Source of the DNA: Hyphococcus lacteus
Lineage (GTDB): Bacteria; Pseudomonadota; Alphaproteobacteria; Caulobacterales; Parvularculaceae
Reading direction: 5' to 3'
Length of the DNA: 64,000 bases
NCBI RefSeq assembly: GCF_041058985.1
Contig: NZ_JBEHZE010000001.1
Coordinates: 1,426,001-1,490,000 of the forward strand
Positions 33,083-41,374 of the stretch are shown here, piece by piece. Each line of letters starts with the position of its first letter. The first letter of the stretch is position 1. The position numbers and the translations under genes are program-made. A model generated the notes under the pieces. The model searched no databases and was not told the origin of the DNA. It saw nothing but the letters and a program-made list of their open reading frames with translations.

Positions 33083-34669
33083 ATGGTTGATCATACTCCG
33101 GCGCGCCGGGCACTAATTTCTGTCTCTGATAAAGAGGGCATTGTCGATTTCGCGAAACGGCTTGCGGCAGCGGGGGTTGAGCTGATTTCCACGGGCGGAA
33201 CGGCCAAGGCATTGCGCGACGCGGGCCTTAAGGTCAGCGATGTTTCCGATATCACCGAATTTCCGGAGATGATGGATGGCCGCATCAAAACATTGCACCC
33301 ACGGGTGCATGGTGGCCTGTTGGCGCTACGTGACGATGCTGGCCATAAAAAATCAATGGACGATCATAAAATCGATGGCATCGAGTTGTTGGTCGTCAAT
33401 TTGTACCCTTTTGAGGAAACCGTCGCCAAAGGCGCGGAATTTGCGGATTGTATTGAAAATATAGATATTGGTGGTCCGGCGATGATCCGCGCTGCCGCTA
33501 AAAACCATCGTTTTGTGGGGGTTGTTACAGACCCATCGGATTACGAGACTGTGCTTGGCGAAATCGAGGCGAATGGGGCGTTGAAAGACGAGACAAAGCG
33601 TCAGTTGGCGGCCAAAGCATTTGCGAAAACAGCAGCCTATGACGCGGCGATTTCAAGCTGGTTTGCGGATCAGAATGGCGACACATTCCCGAAGAATTAT
33701 ACCCTAGCCGGTCGGCTCGATAGTGTTTTGCGTTACGGGGAGAACCCGCATCAAGACGCCGCATTTTATCATTCGGGCGTATCTGGGCGTCCGGGCGTTG
33801 CGACCGCTCGCCAGTTACAGGGTAAGGCGCTGTCTTATAATAATTTGAACGACACCGACGCGGCCTATGAATTAATTGGTGAGTTCGACCCCGCAAAACC
33901 GGCTGTGGCGATCATTAAACATGCAAATCCATGCGGTGTTGCGACGGCTGACGACATCGTGGCTGCGTATGAAGAGGCGCTCAAATGTGATCCGGTATCG
34001 GCGTTTGGCGGCATCGTTGCTCTGAACCAGAAATTGACCGGTGGATTGGCCGAGAAGATCGTAAAGGTATTTACCGAAGTTGTTATTGCACCGGATGCTG
34101 ATGAAGACGCGATTGCAATATTTGCGGCAAAGAAAAATTTACGGCTCCTGGTTGCCGGTGGAATTCCAACACCAGATTCAACAGGAAAAATTATTAAACC
34201 GCTCGCTGGTGGTTTTCTTGTCCAATCACGCGATGCCAAAGTTATCGGTGTTGACGACCTTAAAGTCGTAACCAAGCGTAAGCCATCAGAGCAAGAGCTC
34301 GCGGATATGTTGTTTGCGTTTAAAGTTGCCAAGCATGTTAAATCCAATGCAATCGTTTACGCAAAAAATGGCGCTACCGTAGGCGTTGGGGCTGGGCAAA
34401 TGAGCCGATTAGATTCAAGCCGTATCGCTGCCCGAAAAGCACAGGATGCCGCCGAAGCTTGGGGCGCAACGGCATCGTTGGCCGAGGCGTCCGTTGTTGC
34501 GTCTGACGCATTCTTTCCGTTTGCTGACGGCTTGCTGGCGGCGGCTGAGGCTGGCGCTACCGCGGTTATCCAGCCCGGCGGATCAATTCGTGATGACGAT
34601 GTTATTGCTGCTGCTGACGAAGCTGGTCTGGCAATGGTATTTACCGGCGTTCGCCATTTCCGCCATTAA
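33083..34669 (+). CDS. purH: Bifunctional AICAR transformylase/IMP cyclohydrolase
   Basis: PurH catalyses the last two steps of purine synthesis. The N-terminal MGS-like cyclohydrolase domain shows ALISVSDKEGIVDFAKRL, LISTGGTAKALRDAG and DGRIKTLHPRVHGG. The AICAR transformylase domain shows LRYGENPHQDAAFY, GKALSYNNLNDTDAAYEL, IIKHANPCGVA and VKSNAIVYAKNG. It ends with GGSIRDDDVI and FTGVRHFRH, as usual. The 528-residue length is typical. AAGGG lies 8 bases before the ATG. The 10-formyl-THF it needs can come from FolD in the same window. Confidence 0.97.
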   Translation: MVDHTPARRALISVSDKEGIVDFAKRLAAAGVELISTGGTAKALRDAGLKVSDVSDITEFPEMMDGRIKTLHPRVHGGLLALRDDAGHKKSMDDHKIDGIELLVVNLYPFEETVAKGAEFADCIENIDIGGPAMIRAAAKNHRFVGVVTDPSDYETVLGEIEANGALKDETKRQLAAKAFAKTAAYDAAISSWFADQNGDTFPKNYTLAGRLDSVLRYGENPHQDAAFYHSGVSGRPGVATARQLQGKALSYNNLNDTDAAYELIGEFDPAKPAVAIIKHANPCGVATADDIVAAYEEALKCDPVSAFGGIVALNQKLTGGLAEKIVKVFTEVVIAPDADEDAIAIFAAKKNLRLLVAGGIPTPDSTGKIIKPLAGGFLVQSRDAKVIGVDDLKVVTKRKPSEQELADMLFAFKVAKHVKSNAIVYAKNGATVGVGAGQMSRLDSSRIAARKAQDAAEAWGATASLAEASVVASDAFFPFADGLLAAAEAGATAVIQPGGSIRDDDVIAAADEAGLAMVFTGVRHFRH

Positions 34670-34670
34670 A

Positions 34671-34693
34671 GACCGCTCCCTAAGGGAGCGGTC
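34671..34693. terminator. Hairpin between purH and NAD-GDH
   Basis: GACCGCTCCC and GGGAGCGGTC form a perfect 10-bp stem with a TAA loop between two convergent genes. The flanking T run is weak on both strands (TTTAA on the minus strand), so efficiency is uncertain. Confidence 0.6.
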
Positions 34694-34707
34694 CTGCGTT
34701 AGCGGCA

Positions 34708-37700
34708 TTATGCGTCTGCGGCTAACGCATCTAGTTTGCGAATGAAGAGTGTGAACTTACCGACACTTACCGCGCCGGTTAGATCCAACTCGCCAGCACT
34801 TTCATTGAACACATCAATGGCCGTTTCGGCGGATTGCTGCCATTGCCCCATCGCTTTCGCGTTCCATTTTGCTGGTGCGCCTTTCGGTTCTGCTCCGATC
34901 GAGTTGATAACCCGTTTTGCAATTTCGAACTGCCGTGCAGTCAAGTCTTCGATGATCTGGCGAATTGCAATCTTGTCAAAATGATCGGCTGGTGGTTCGC
35001 GTCGTGCCTTTTCACGCACTGCATCAATGTTGAACATTCGACCAACAGCAAAGAAAATGCCGCCCGCGCCGGGGTTCGACCATCCCGTTTCAGCAGCAAG
35101 GTTGACTATGTCAAATGCGTATTCGAGCGCCGGAATTGCTGCCGCGTCTTTTGCGATTGCTTCTGGCGAGGACTGTTCAATCCAATATTGATAGCGTTCC
35201 TCAAGCGAGACAGCTGCATCTTGGGGAAGGATTTCAGGCAATGCTGTTTTGAATTCTGACACAGGTGCCTGATATTGCTCTATCAACGCTTTGACGCCAT
35301 GGCGTTCAAGTGTCTCGCGCGCTTTTGCATTACCAAGAAGGTGGAATGTTTGTTCCCGGAGCAATGCTGATGCTTCAAGATAAAGTCCGATCTGGAGGTC
35401 AGCGGGGGCCGCAGTATCAAGCGCATCAACAGCCTCAGCAAATTCGTGCAGATTGTAAATCAATCGAACAGCTTCATATGCAAGGGCGATAATTGGGAAG
35501 TCTGCACCGCTTGTTTCGGCGGCACGTTGGACAAACCCTACACCGCACGTATCCACTATTTCATTTGAAAGCCGCGTGGCGATAATTTCTCGCCGTAATT
35601 GGTGGCTAACAACGGCACGGCTATATTTTCGTAGTGCTTCAGGGAAATACGCAAATAATTCGCGTTCGAAAATAGGGTCATTAGGTGTTTCCGAAACAGC
35701 CAATTCGTCAAACAGCCACATTTTCGCGTAAGCAAGTAGCACTGCGATATCGGGCCGAGTTGGTCCGACGCCTTGTTGGCGCATGTAGTTAATTTGCTCG
35801 GCATCAGGCAGGTTTTCAATCGCCCGATCAAGACGACCTTCGCGTTCCAGTGTCGTCATGAATCGTGCATAGACATCGAGTTCTTTCGCGGCAGAAGTTG
35901 CCATTTGCGAAATCGCGCGAGTTTGATCGTAATTGTGGCGCAATACATGCTTGGCCACATCGTCGGTCATTGATGCGAGGAGTGCGTTTCTTTCGTTGGC
36001 TTTGACTTCGCCGTGTTCAATCGCATTCGACACTAAAATCTTTATATTCACTTCGTGGTCTGATGAATCAACGCCAGCAGAGTTGTCGATCGCATCCGTG
36101 TTAATGCGGCCGCCATTTTGAGCAAACTCAATTCGGGCAAGCTGCGTTAGGCCAAGGTTTGCGCCTTCACCGATTACTTTTGCTTGAGTCTCGTTAGCAT
36201 TCACGCGAACAGCATCATTGGCGCGGTCGCCCACACGCCAATTTTCTTCATCTTCGGCTTTGAAATATGTACCGATCCCGCCCATCCAGAACAGTTCAAT
36301 CGGCATTCTAAGAATCGAGCGAACGAGTTCGGTAGGTGGCAATTCTTTCGCATCAACACCAAGCAATTCGCGCATTTCGTTCGTCAAGGGAATAGATTTA
36401 GCGCTTTTGGAGAAAACACCGCCGCCTTTTGAAATGAGTTTCTTATCATAATCCTGCCAAGAGCTACGCGGCGTGTTGAACAAACGCATGCGCTCTTCGT
36501 ATGACGTAGCTGGATCCGGGGAGGGGTCAAAGAAAATATCGCGGTGATCGAACGCGGCGATAAGTTTTGTCTGGCGTGATAAGAGCATACCGTTGCCAAA
36601 AACGTCGCCTGACATATCGCCCACGCCAGCTGCTGTGAATGGTTCTGATTGGATATCTTTTCCCATTTCGCGGAAGTGTCGTTTAACTGCTTCCCACGCG
36701 CCGCGCGCTGTTATGCCCATAGCTTTATGGTCATAACCCACCGAACCGCCTGAGGCGAAAGCATCACCTAGCCAGAAATCATAATCGTCTGAAATCGCAT
36801 TGGCAGTGTCAGAGAATTGTGCGGTTCCTTTATCAGCAGCGACAACCAGATATGGGTCAGGATCATCCCAACGGACGAGATTTGCAGGCGTCTTCATTTC
36901 GCCTTGAACAATGTTGTCGGTCAAATCCAATAAGCCCCGGATGAATTCCTTATAGGCTTCGCGGCCCTCTTCGTAAATTTCTGTGCGGTCCCCATTTGCG
37001 GGTAGTTGTTTCGGATAGAATCCGCCTTTTGAGCCAGTGGGAACAATTACTGCGTTCTTCACACGCTGTGCTTTGACGAGTCCCAGAACCTCTGTGCGGA
37101 AATCTTCTCGGCGATCAGACCAGCGCAGACCACCACGAGCGATTGGTCCAAACCGGAGATGGACACCGTCGACGCGTGGTCCTGATACAAATATTTCGCG
37201 ATAGGGTTTTGGTTCCGGGATTTCCGCGACTTTGTGACTGTCAACCTTGAACGAGATATATGTCTTGGGCGAACCGTCAGCTTGTTGTTGGTAATAGTTA
37301 GTGCGCATGATCGCACCAAACAGGGCAAGAAAACGTCTGATGATGCGATCTTCATCAAGGCTCGCAACGTCATTTAGTGCATCAACGACCGTTTTTTCTG
37401 CGAGTGCCACATCTTTGATCCGGTCGTCCGCATTTGATGGACCCTTCGGATTAAACCGAGCATGGAAGGCGGCGATCAATAAGCGGGCAATAGAAGGGTT
37501 ATTGGAAAGCGCTTCTTCGATATAAGATTGAGAATACGCAAACCCCGCCTGCATGTGATGTTTAGCGGTCGCGCGTAAAAGCCACGCTTCGCGCCAATTT
37601 ATGCCAGCGGTAAGAACGAGTTCATTGAAGCCATCATCTTCAGTACGTCCCTCCAGAACCGCGAGCATCGTATCTTCGAAAGCCTCTTGGACTTCGTCTA

Positions 37701-39603
37701 GGACAACAGGCTGGCCACCGCTTTGTTCGGTTGAGAAGTCATGAACCCACATGACTTCATTCGCAGCACTATTAATGGCCGGGCTGACGCGATGAGATGT
37801 TTCTTGCATGACGCTTAGACCGAGATTTTCAATCGACGGAATTAGCGTCGAAAGCGTCATCGGGGTGCCGCGTTTATAGATTTTCAGACGAACGGTTTGA
37901 TCTCCGTCGTCGGCGCGCCGATAAGCCCGAACGACGATCGGGTTGTCGCTTAGTTTTTCGAGTGCTGCGATGTCTGAAAGTGATTCAACCGCTAATGTCC
38001 GTTCACGATAGCCAGCATCGAAGGCCTTTTCATATTTTGAATAAAGGCTAGCGGGGGTCGCGCCATTATGTGCGATGCGCATCGCATCCAGCAATTCGTC
38101 ATCCCATGTCCGGCAAATCTCGCGCACATGGCGCGTCATCTCCGTAAGGCTAGGCGCTTCTGGCGCACCCGGCTGGATGCCAATGATGAAATGCACCCGC
38201 ACAAGAGATGCGTCGCCAAATGACGGTGCGAACGAGTGAACACGGCCTTTGAAAACGTCGGCGATATACTGGCCGACACGTTCACGTAAGTCAGAATTAA
38301 AGCGATCACGCGGAACAAACAACAGTGCTGAAACGAACCGGTCAAAACGGTCACGTCGTAGGAACAGCTTAACCCGTGGTCGTTTGTAGAGACGCAGGAT
38401 TCCCAGGCAGGTTTCCGTCAGGCTGGCAACGTCAACTTGGAATAACTCGTCACGCGGATAGCTCTCGAGAATATTGATGAGCGCTTTTTCATTATGTCCA
38501 CCGGGGGTGAACGATGCGAGTTCCAGCACGGCGTCTACTTTTGCGCGGATCAGGGGAATGTCACGAACCGGGCGGTTATAAGCTTCGGCTGTAAACAAGC
38601 CGACAAATAGTTCTTCGCCAATAGCAGAGCCGTCAGATGCAAAGCTTTTGACCGCAACATAATCCATATAGGCGCGGCGGTGCGTAAGCGATTTTGTGCT
38701 CGATTTTGCAATAATGATTGGCTCATTCGATGCAAAAAACGCAGCGACGGCGGGCGAAAGCTTTCCGTCCGGTTGGAAGGTTGATTTCAAGACTTCGCGG
38801 TCGGGACTACTAAGGATGCCGAGGTCTTTTTCGCGGTCGAGTTCGAGTTGAAGTTCGTCGCCGTCGCCGACAAAATTGAACCGGCGCGCACCAAGAAAAG
38901 CAAAGCGATTGTCCCATAGCCATTTTAGAAACTGTACTGACTCGCGTTGATCTTCTGCCTTGACGCCGGAAAGCCGAGACCGTTCCAGTTGGGCGATGCA
39001 AGCCCCAAGACGTGCGCGCATGGCTTCCCAATCTTCAACGGCGATCGAGACATCTGCCAATACGGCATCAAGTTCCTTTTTCAGGGACTCAACTTCATTA
39101 TCGAGAACCGGTGGGTCCATTTCCACATGGATCATCGATTCACGAACACCACGCCCTGTGCTAGCTGGATCACGCTTGCCGGTTGTGGTTCGAACAACGT
39201 CTACGACTGCGTTAGAGAAAAATGTGACAGGCTTGCCAGCGTCAGAAAGCGCTGCAGAAATTGAGTCCACAAGGAAGGGTTTGTCGTCAGTGACGAGATC
39301 GAGCACCATCCGGCGCTCGGACCAGCCTTTTCCTTCTTCGATCCGCAGCGAAATTTTGCTTTCGCCCGATTTACGCGTGGCCGCGTGTTTCCAAGCATGA
39401 GTCGCGCGATTGAGGAGTGATTGAGGTTCATCCCAAATATGATCCTCGCCAGTTGCATAAAGGACCAATTGCTCCAGATAACTCTGAAAAGCAGGCAACA
39501 ACGCTCCACTTTCATCATGGTCACCAGCCTTCTTTTTTTGCGCTAGCGAAACAACACGTTGTAGAATTTGTCCGTCGACGTCGGTTGAAAAGCCCTCTGG
39601 CAT
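34708..39603 (-). CDS. NAD-specific glutamate dehydrogenase, 180-kDa class
   Basis: A very large (1631-residue) NAD-glutamate dehydrogenase that deaminates glutamate to 2-oxoglutarate. The N-terminal third contains ACT-like regulatory segments. The catalytic part includes VDGVHLRFGPIARGGLRWSD, AVIVPTGSKGGF with the glutamate-binding lysine, and PDPYLVVAADKGTAQFSDTA. The NAD-binding region has MGGIGTYFKAEDEENWRVGD and GEGANLGLTQLARIEFA, followed by a long helical C-terminal part. This L-GDH180-type architecture is known from Streptomyces, Pseudomonas, Caulobacter and relatives. AGAGGAAGCGAG directly before the ATG supports the start. The gene is on its own and converges with purH. Confidence 0.96.
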   Translation of the reverse strand: MPEGFSTDVDGQILQRVVSLAQKKKAGDHDESGALLPAFQSYLEQLVLYATGEDHIWDEPQSLLNRATHAWKHAATRKSGESKISLRIEEGKGWSERRMVLDLVTDDKPFLVDSISAALSDAGKPVTFFSNAVVDVVRTTTGKRDPASTGRGVRESMIHVEMDPPVLDNEVESLKKELDAVLADVSIAVEDWEAMRARLGACIAQLERSRLSGVKAEDQRESVQFLKWLWDNRFAFLGARRFNFVGDGDELQLELDREKDLGILSSPDREVLKSTFQPDGKLSPAVAAFFASNEPIIIAKSSTKSLTHRRAYMDYVAVKSFASDGSAIGEELFVGLFTAEAYNRPVRDIPLIRAKVDAVLELASFTPGGHNEKALINILESYPRDELFQVDVASLTETCLGILRLYKRPRVKLFLRRDRFDRFVSALLFVPRDRFNSDLRERVGQYIADVFKGRVHSFAPSFGDASLVRVHFIIGIQPGAPEAPSLTEMTRHVREICRTWDDELLDAMRIAHNGATPASLYSKYEKAFDAGYRERTLAVESLSDIAALEKLSDNPIVVRAYRRADDGDQTVRLKIYKRGTPMTLSTLIPSIENLGLSVMQETSHRVSPAINSAANEVMWVHDFSTEQSGGQPVVLDEVQEAFEDTMLAVLEGRTEDDGFNELVLTAGINWREAWLLRATAKHHMQAGFAYSQSYIEEALSNNPSIARLLIAAFHARFNPKGPSNADDRIKDVALAEKTVVDALNDVASLDEDRIIRRFLALFGAIMRTNYYQQQADGSPKTYISFKVDSHKVAEIPEPKPYREIFVSGPRVDGVHLRFGPIARGGLRWSDRREDFRTEVLGLVKAQRVKNAVIVPTGSKGGFYPKQLPANGDRTEIYEEGREAYKEFIRGLLDLTDNIVQGEMKTPANLVRWDDPDPYLVVAADKGTAQFSDTANAISDDYDFWLGDAFASGGSVGYDHKAMGITARGAWEAVKRHFREMGKDIQSEPFTAAGVGDMSGDVFGNGMLLSRQTKLIAAFDHRDIFFDPSPDPATSYEERMRLFNTPRSSWQDYDKKLISKGGGVFSKSAKSIPLTNEMRELLGVDAKELPPTELVRSILRMPIELFWMGGIGTYFKAEDEENWRVGDRANDAVRVNANETQAKVIGEGANLGLTQLARIEFAQNGGRINTDAIDNSAGVDSSDHEVNIKILVSNAIEHGEVKANERNALLASMTDDVAKHVLRHNYDQTRAISQMATSAAKELDVYARFMTTLEREGRLDRAIENLPDAEQINYMRQQGVGPTRPDIAVLLAYAKMWLFDELAVSETPNDPIFERELFAYFPEALRKYSRAVVSHQLRREIIATRLSNEIVDTCGVGFVQRAAETSGADFPIIALAYEAVRLIYNLHEFAEAVDALDTAAPADLQIGLYLEASALLREQTFHLLGNAKARETLERHGVKALIEQYQAPVSEFKTALPEILPQDAAVSLEERYQYWIEQSSPEAIAKDAAAIPALEYAFDIVNLAAETGWSNPGAGGIFFAVGRMFNIDAVREKARREPPADHFDKIAIRQIIEDLTARQFEIAKRVINSIGAEPKGAPAKWNAKAMGQWQQSAETAIDVFNESAGELDLTGAVSVGKFTLFIRKLDALAADA

Positions 39604-39739
39604 CTCGCTTCCTCTGTAATCTGTTGGTTTTGCCCCTCATAACTTGAAGGGTTTTAAAATGTCTAACGAATACCGCCCGTAGGGTCACGATTGTGACCTT
39701 ACGTTAGATGAATTTACTGAAAGATTGAATTAAAGCGAC

Positions 39740-40489
39740 TTAGGCCTGTAACGCTTCGGCTCCAGGCCGGTGTATTACACCGGTGCCCGTATCCCGGCGC
39801 TCGATTTCGCGTCTGATGAAGCTGGTGCGTGGGAAACGCTTAGTTGCACTTTGTTCGAGAAAACGGTTTGCCAAATAAAGTCCGGCGAGGCCCAAAACTG
39901 CGGTGGCGATTGACGCTGCGAGCAGGCCTGTATCTTGGGCACGTAAGCCCGTGAGGATCGCGAATGCGGCTCCGGGAACGGCGACAGCAGCGGCGCTGGG
40001 TAGGTGTGCTGCGAGTGCTAAGCCAACGGCGAAGCTTGCGACCACGGTTAGGGCAACGATTTGAACACCATAGGTTGCAGCTGTTTCCAGGGGCACCAAA
40101 AGAATTGGTGCACTTGCGAGAACCACGCCGAGAACGCTTAGCGATGCGGTGAATGATGAGCGCCAGCGGAATGGACGAGATGTGTGATGGCTACCAGCAC
40201 GGAAATTGTCGCGTAGGCGGCGGCAAATCCATAAAGCGCTGAACATCATCAACGCCCATGCTGCTGCGCGGGCGGGGTGCGCACGACCCGCAATCACGGC
40301 AAAATAAATGGAGACACCGGCCACTAGCGCGAGGCCAGGGCCGCTCCAGCGAGAAAGTATGTCAATCAAGTGCAAGCGGGCAGCGCGTGAAAGCGCAGGT
40401 GTTTTGCGTTTTTCGCGCGCAATAGGGGTTTCTTGGGCAAGCGCCTGTAGTTCACGTACTGTCTTGTCCTGAAACGGCGCTTCGGCCAT
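39740..40489 (-). CDS. Unknown inner-membrane protein
   Basis: The family is not recognised. The 249 residues show a cytosolic N-terminus (about 1-45), with the charged TPIAREKRKTPALSRAARLH, then about six hydrophobic helices between residues 50 and 210. A basic, charged C-terminal tail (SATKRFPRTSFIRREIERRD) follows. The small-residue-rich helices are typical of integral membrane proteins. A perfect TTAA-N7-TTAA motif lies 60-74 bases before the ATG, suggesting cell-cycle control by CtrA. It lies between the NAD-GDH gene and a TPR-like protein, all leftward. A role in envelope or cell-cycle processes is possible but is not shown by the protein itself. Confidence 0.82.
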   Translation of the reverse strand: MAEAPFQDKTVRELQALAQETPIAREKRKTPALSRAARLHLIDILSRWSGPGLALVAGVSIYFAVIAGRAHPARAAAWALMMFSALWICRRLRDNFRAGSHHTSRPFRWRSSFTASLSVLGVVLASAPILLVPLETAATYGVQIVALTVVASFAVGLALAAHLPSAAAVAVPGAAFAILTGLRAQDTGLLAASIATAVLGLAGLYLANRFLEQSATKRFPRTSFIRREIERRDTGTGVIHRPGAEALQA

Positions 40490-40548
40490 GGCGCTTAAAA
40501 TCCCTCCGCTAGTCCCATAAGTTTAGTCTCTATGGGATGCCTCATTGC

Positions 40549-40563
40549 TTAACCATTGGTTAA
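40549..40563. promoter_or_regulatory. Perfect CtrA-type binding site
   Basis: TTAA-CCATTGG-TTAA matches the full CtrA consensus TTAA-N7-TTAA. It lies in a 168-base intergenic gap, centred about 67 bases upstream of the start of the leftward membrane-protein gene, a position suited to transcriptional control. The motif is also nearly palindromic. Confidence 0.6.
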
Positions 40564-40657
40564 TTCTGAGGAAGTGGAGTGATTTTCTTTTTCCGTCGAG
40601 AGCCAAGACCGCAAAAATACCAATTTCTAATTGGCTAGGGCCATCTTTGTGGCGCCC

Positions 40658-41302
40658 TCATCGGTTGGGAGGGGCGAAATAGACATCGATCTTTATGCCA
40701 ACCTGCGCGAGGTCTCCCCGTAATACGAGGGCGTCAATATTGGTGGGTTCAAGGCTGAGGGCTGCAACCACGTCGTCGGCAGCTCTTTCGTAGGCACCGA
40801 AAATATACCGCCCGCGACCACGCAGAACGAAGGTTTCCGCGCTGACGATTTTTGCTTTTTCTGCGGTTGTGACGGCTTCAATGACATCTTGCCAAGATTC
40901 TTCAACACCATAAATTTTCGCGGCAGTAAGCTGTAGTTCGCCACTATCAGGGACAATCTTTTGAGCTTTACCCAGCGCCGCCTTCGCTAATTCTGGTTGG
41001 TCGGCTTGAAGCCATGCAAGCGCCGCTTGATTGAGTACCTGCGCCCTCATGTAATCGTCACCAGCATCATCACGCTCGGCGATCTCTTCGAGCCTAACCG
41101 CTGCGAGCTTAGGAAAGCCCGCTTTAATATCTGCGCCGGCGAGGCAATGGCGGGCATCCGCGCCGCCGCCTTCGTTGACCCATTGTTGCGCGGCTATACG
41201 CCCAATTTCTAAATCGGCGTCCACTAATGTGACGCAATCGGCGTAACGCGGCGTGGCGGAGAGAGCGACCGAAGCCGCAGCAATAAGTGATAGAACCAAC
41301 AT
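40658..41302 (-). CDS. Exported TPR-like repeat protein
   Basis: A 214-residue protein with a signal peptide (MLVLSLIAAASVALSA) and helical tetratricopeptide-like repeats. These are seen in QVLNQAALAWLQADQPELAKAALGKAQKIVP, AETFVLRGRGRYIFGAYERAADDVVAALSLEP and the short TNIDALVLRGDLA. Two cysteines (ADCVTLV and ARHCLAG) near the N-terminus could form a disulfide. The protein probably acts in the periplasm as a scaffold for other proteins. It follows divL by 72 bases on the same strand and could share its transcript. No closer functional assignment is possible. Confidence 0.83.
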   Translation of the reverse strand: MLVLSLIAAASVALSATPRYADCVTLVDADLEIGRIAAQQWVNEGGGADARHCLAGADIKAGFPKLAAVRLEEIAERDDAGDDYMRAQVLNQAALAWLQADQPELAKAALGKAQKIVPDSGELQLTAAKIYGVEESWQDVIEAVTTAEKAKIVSAETFVLRGRGRYIFGAYERAADDVVAALSLEPTNIDALVLRGDLAQVGIKIDVYFAPPNR

Positions 41303-41374
41303 GGCACCTTTAGAGCATGAACAGGAAAAAGGTGAAACTGAATTCCCCTTTAGCTGTTATACGTCGCCCTTGGC

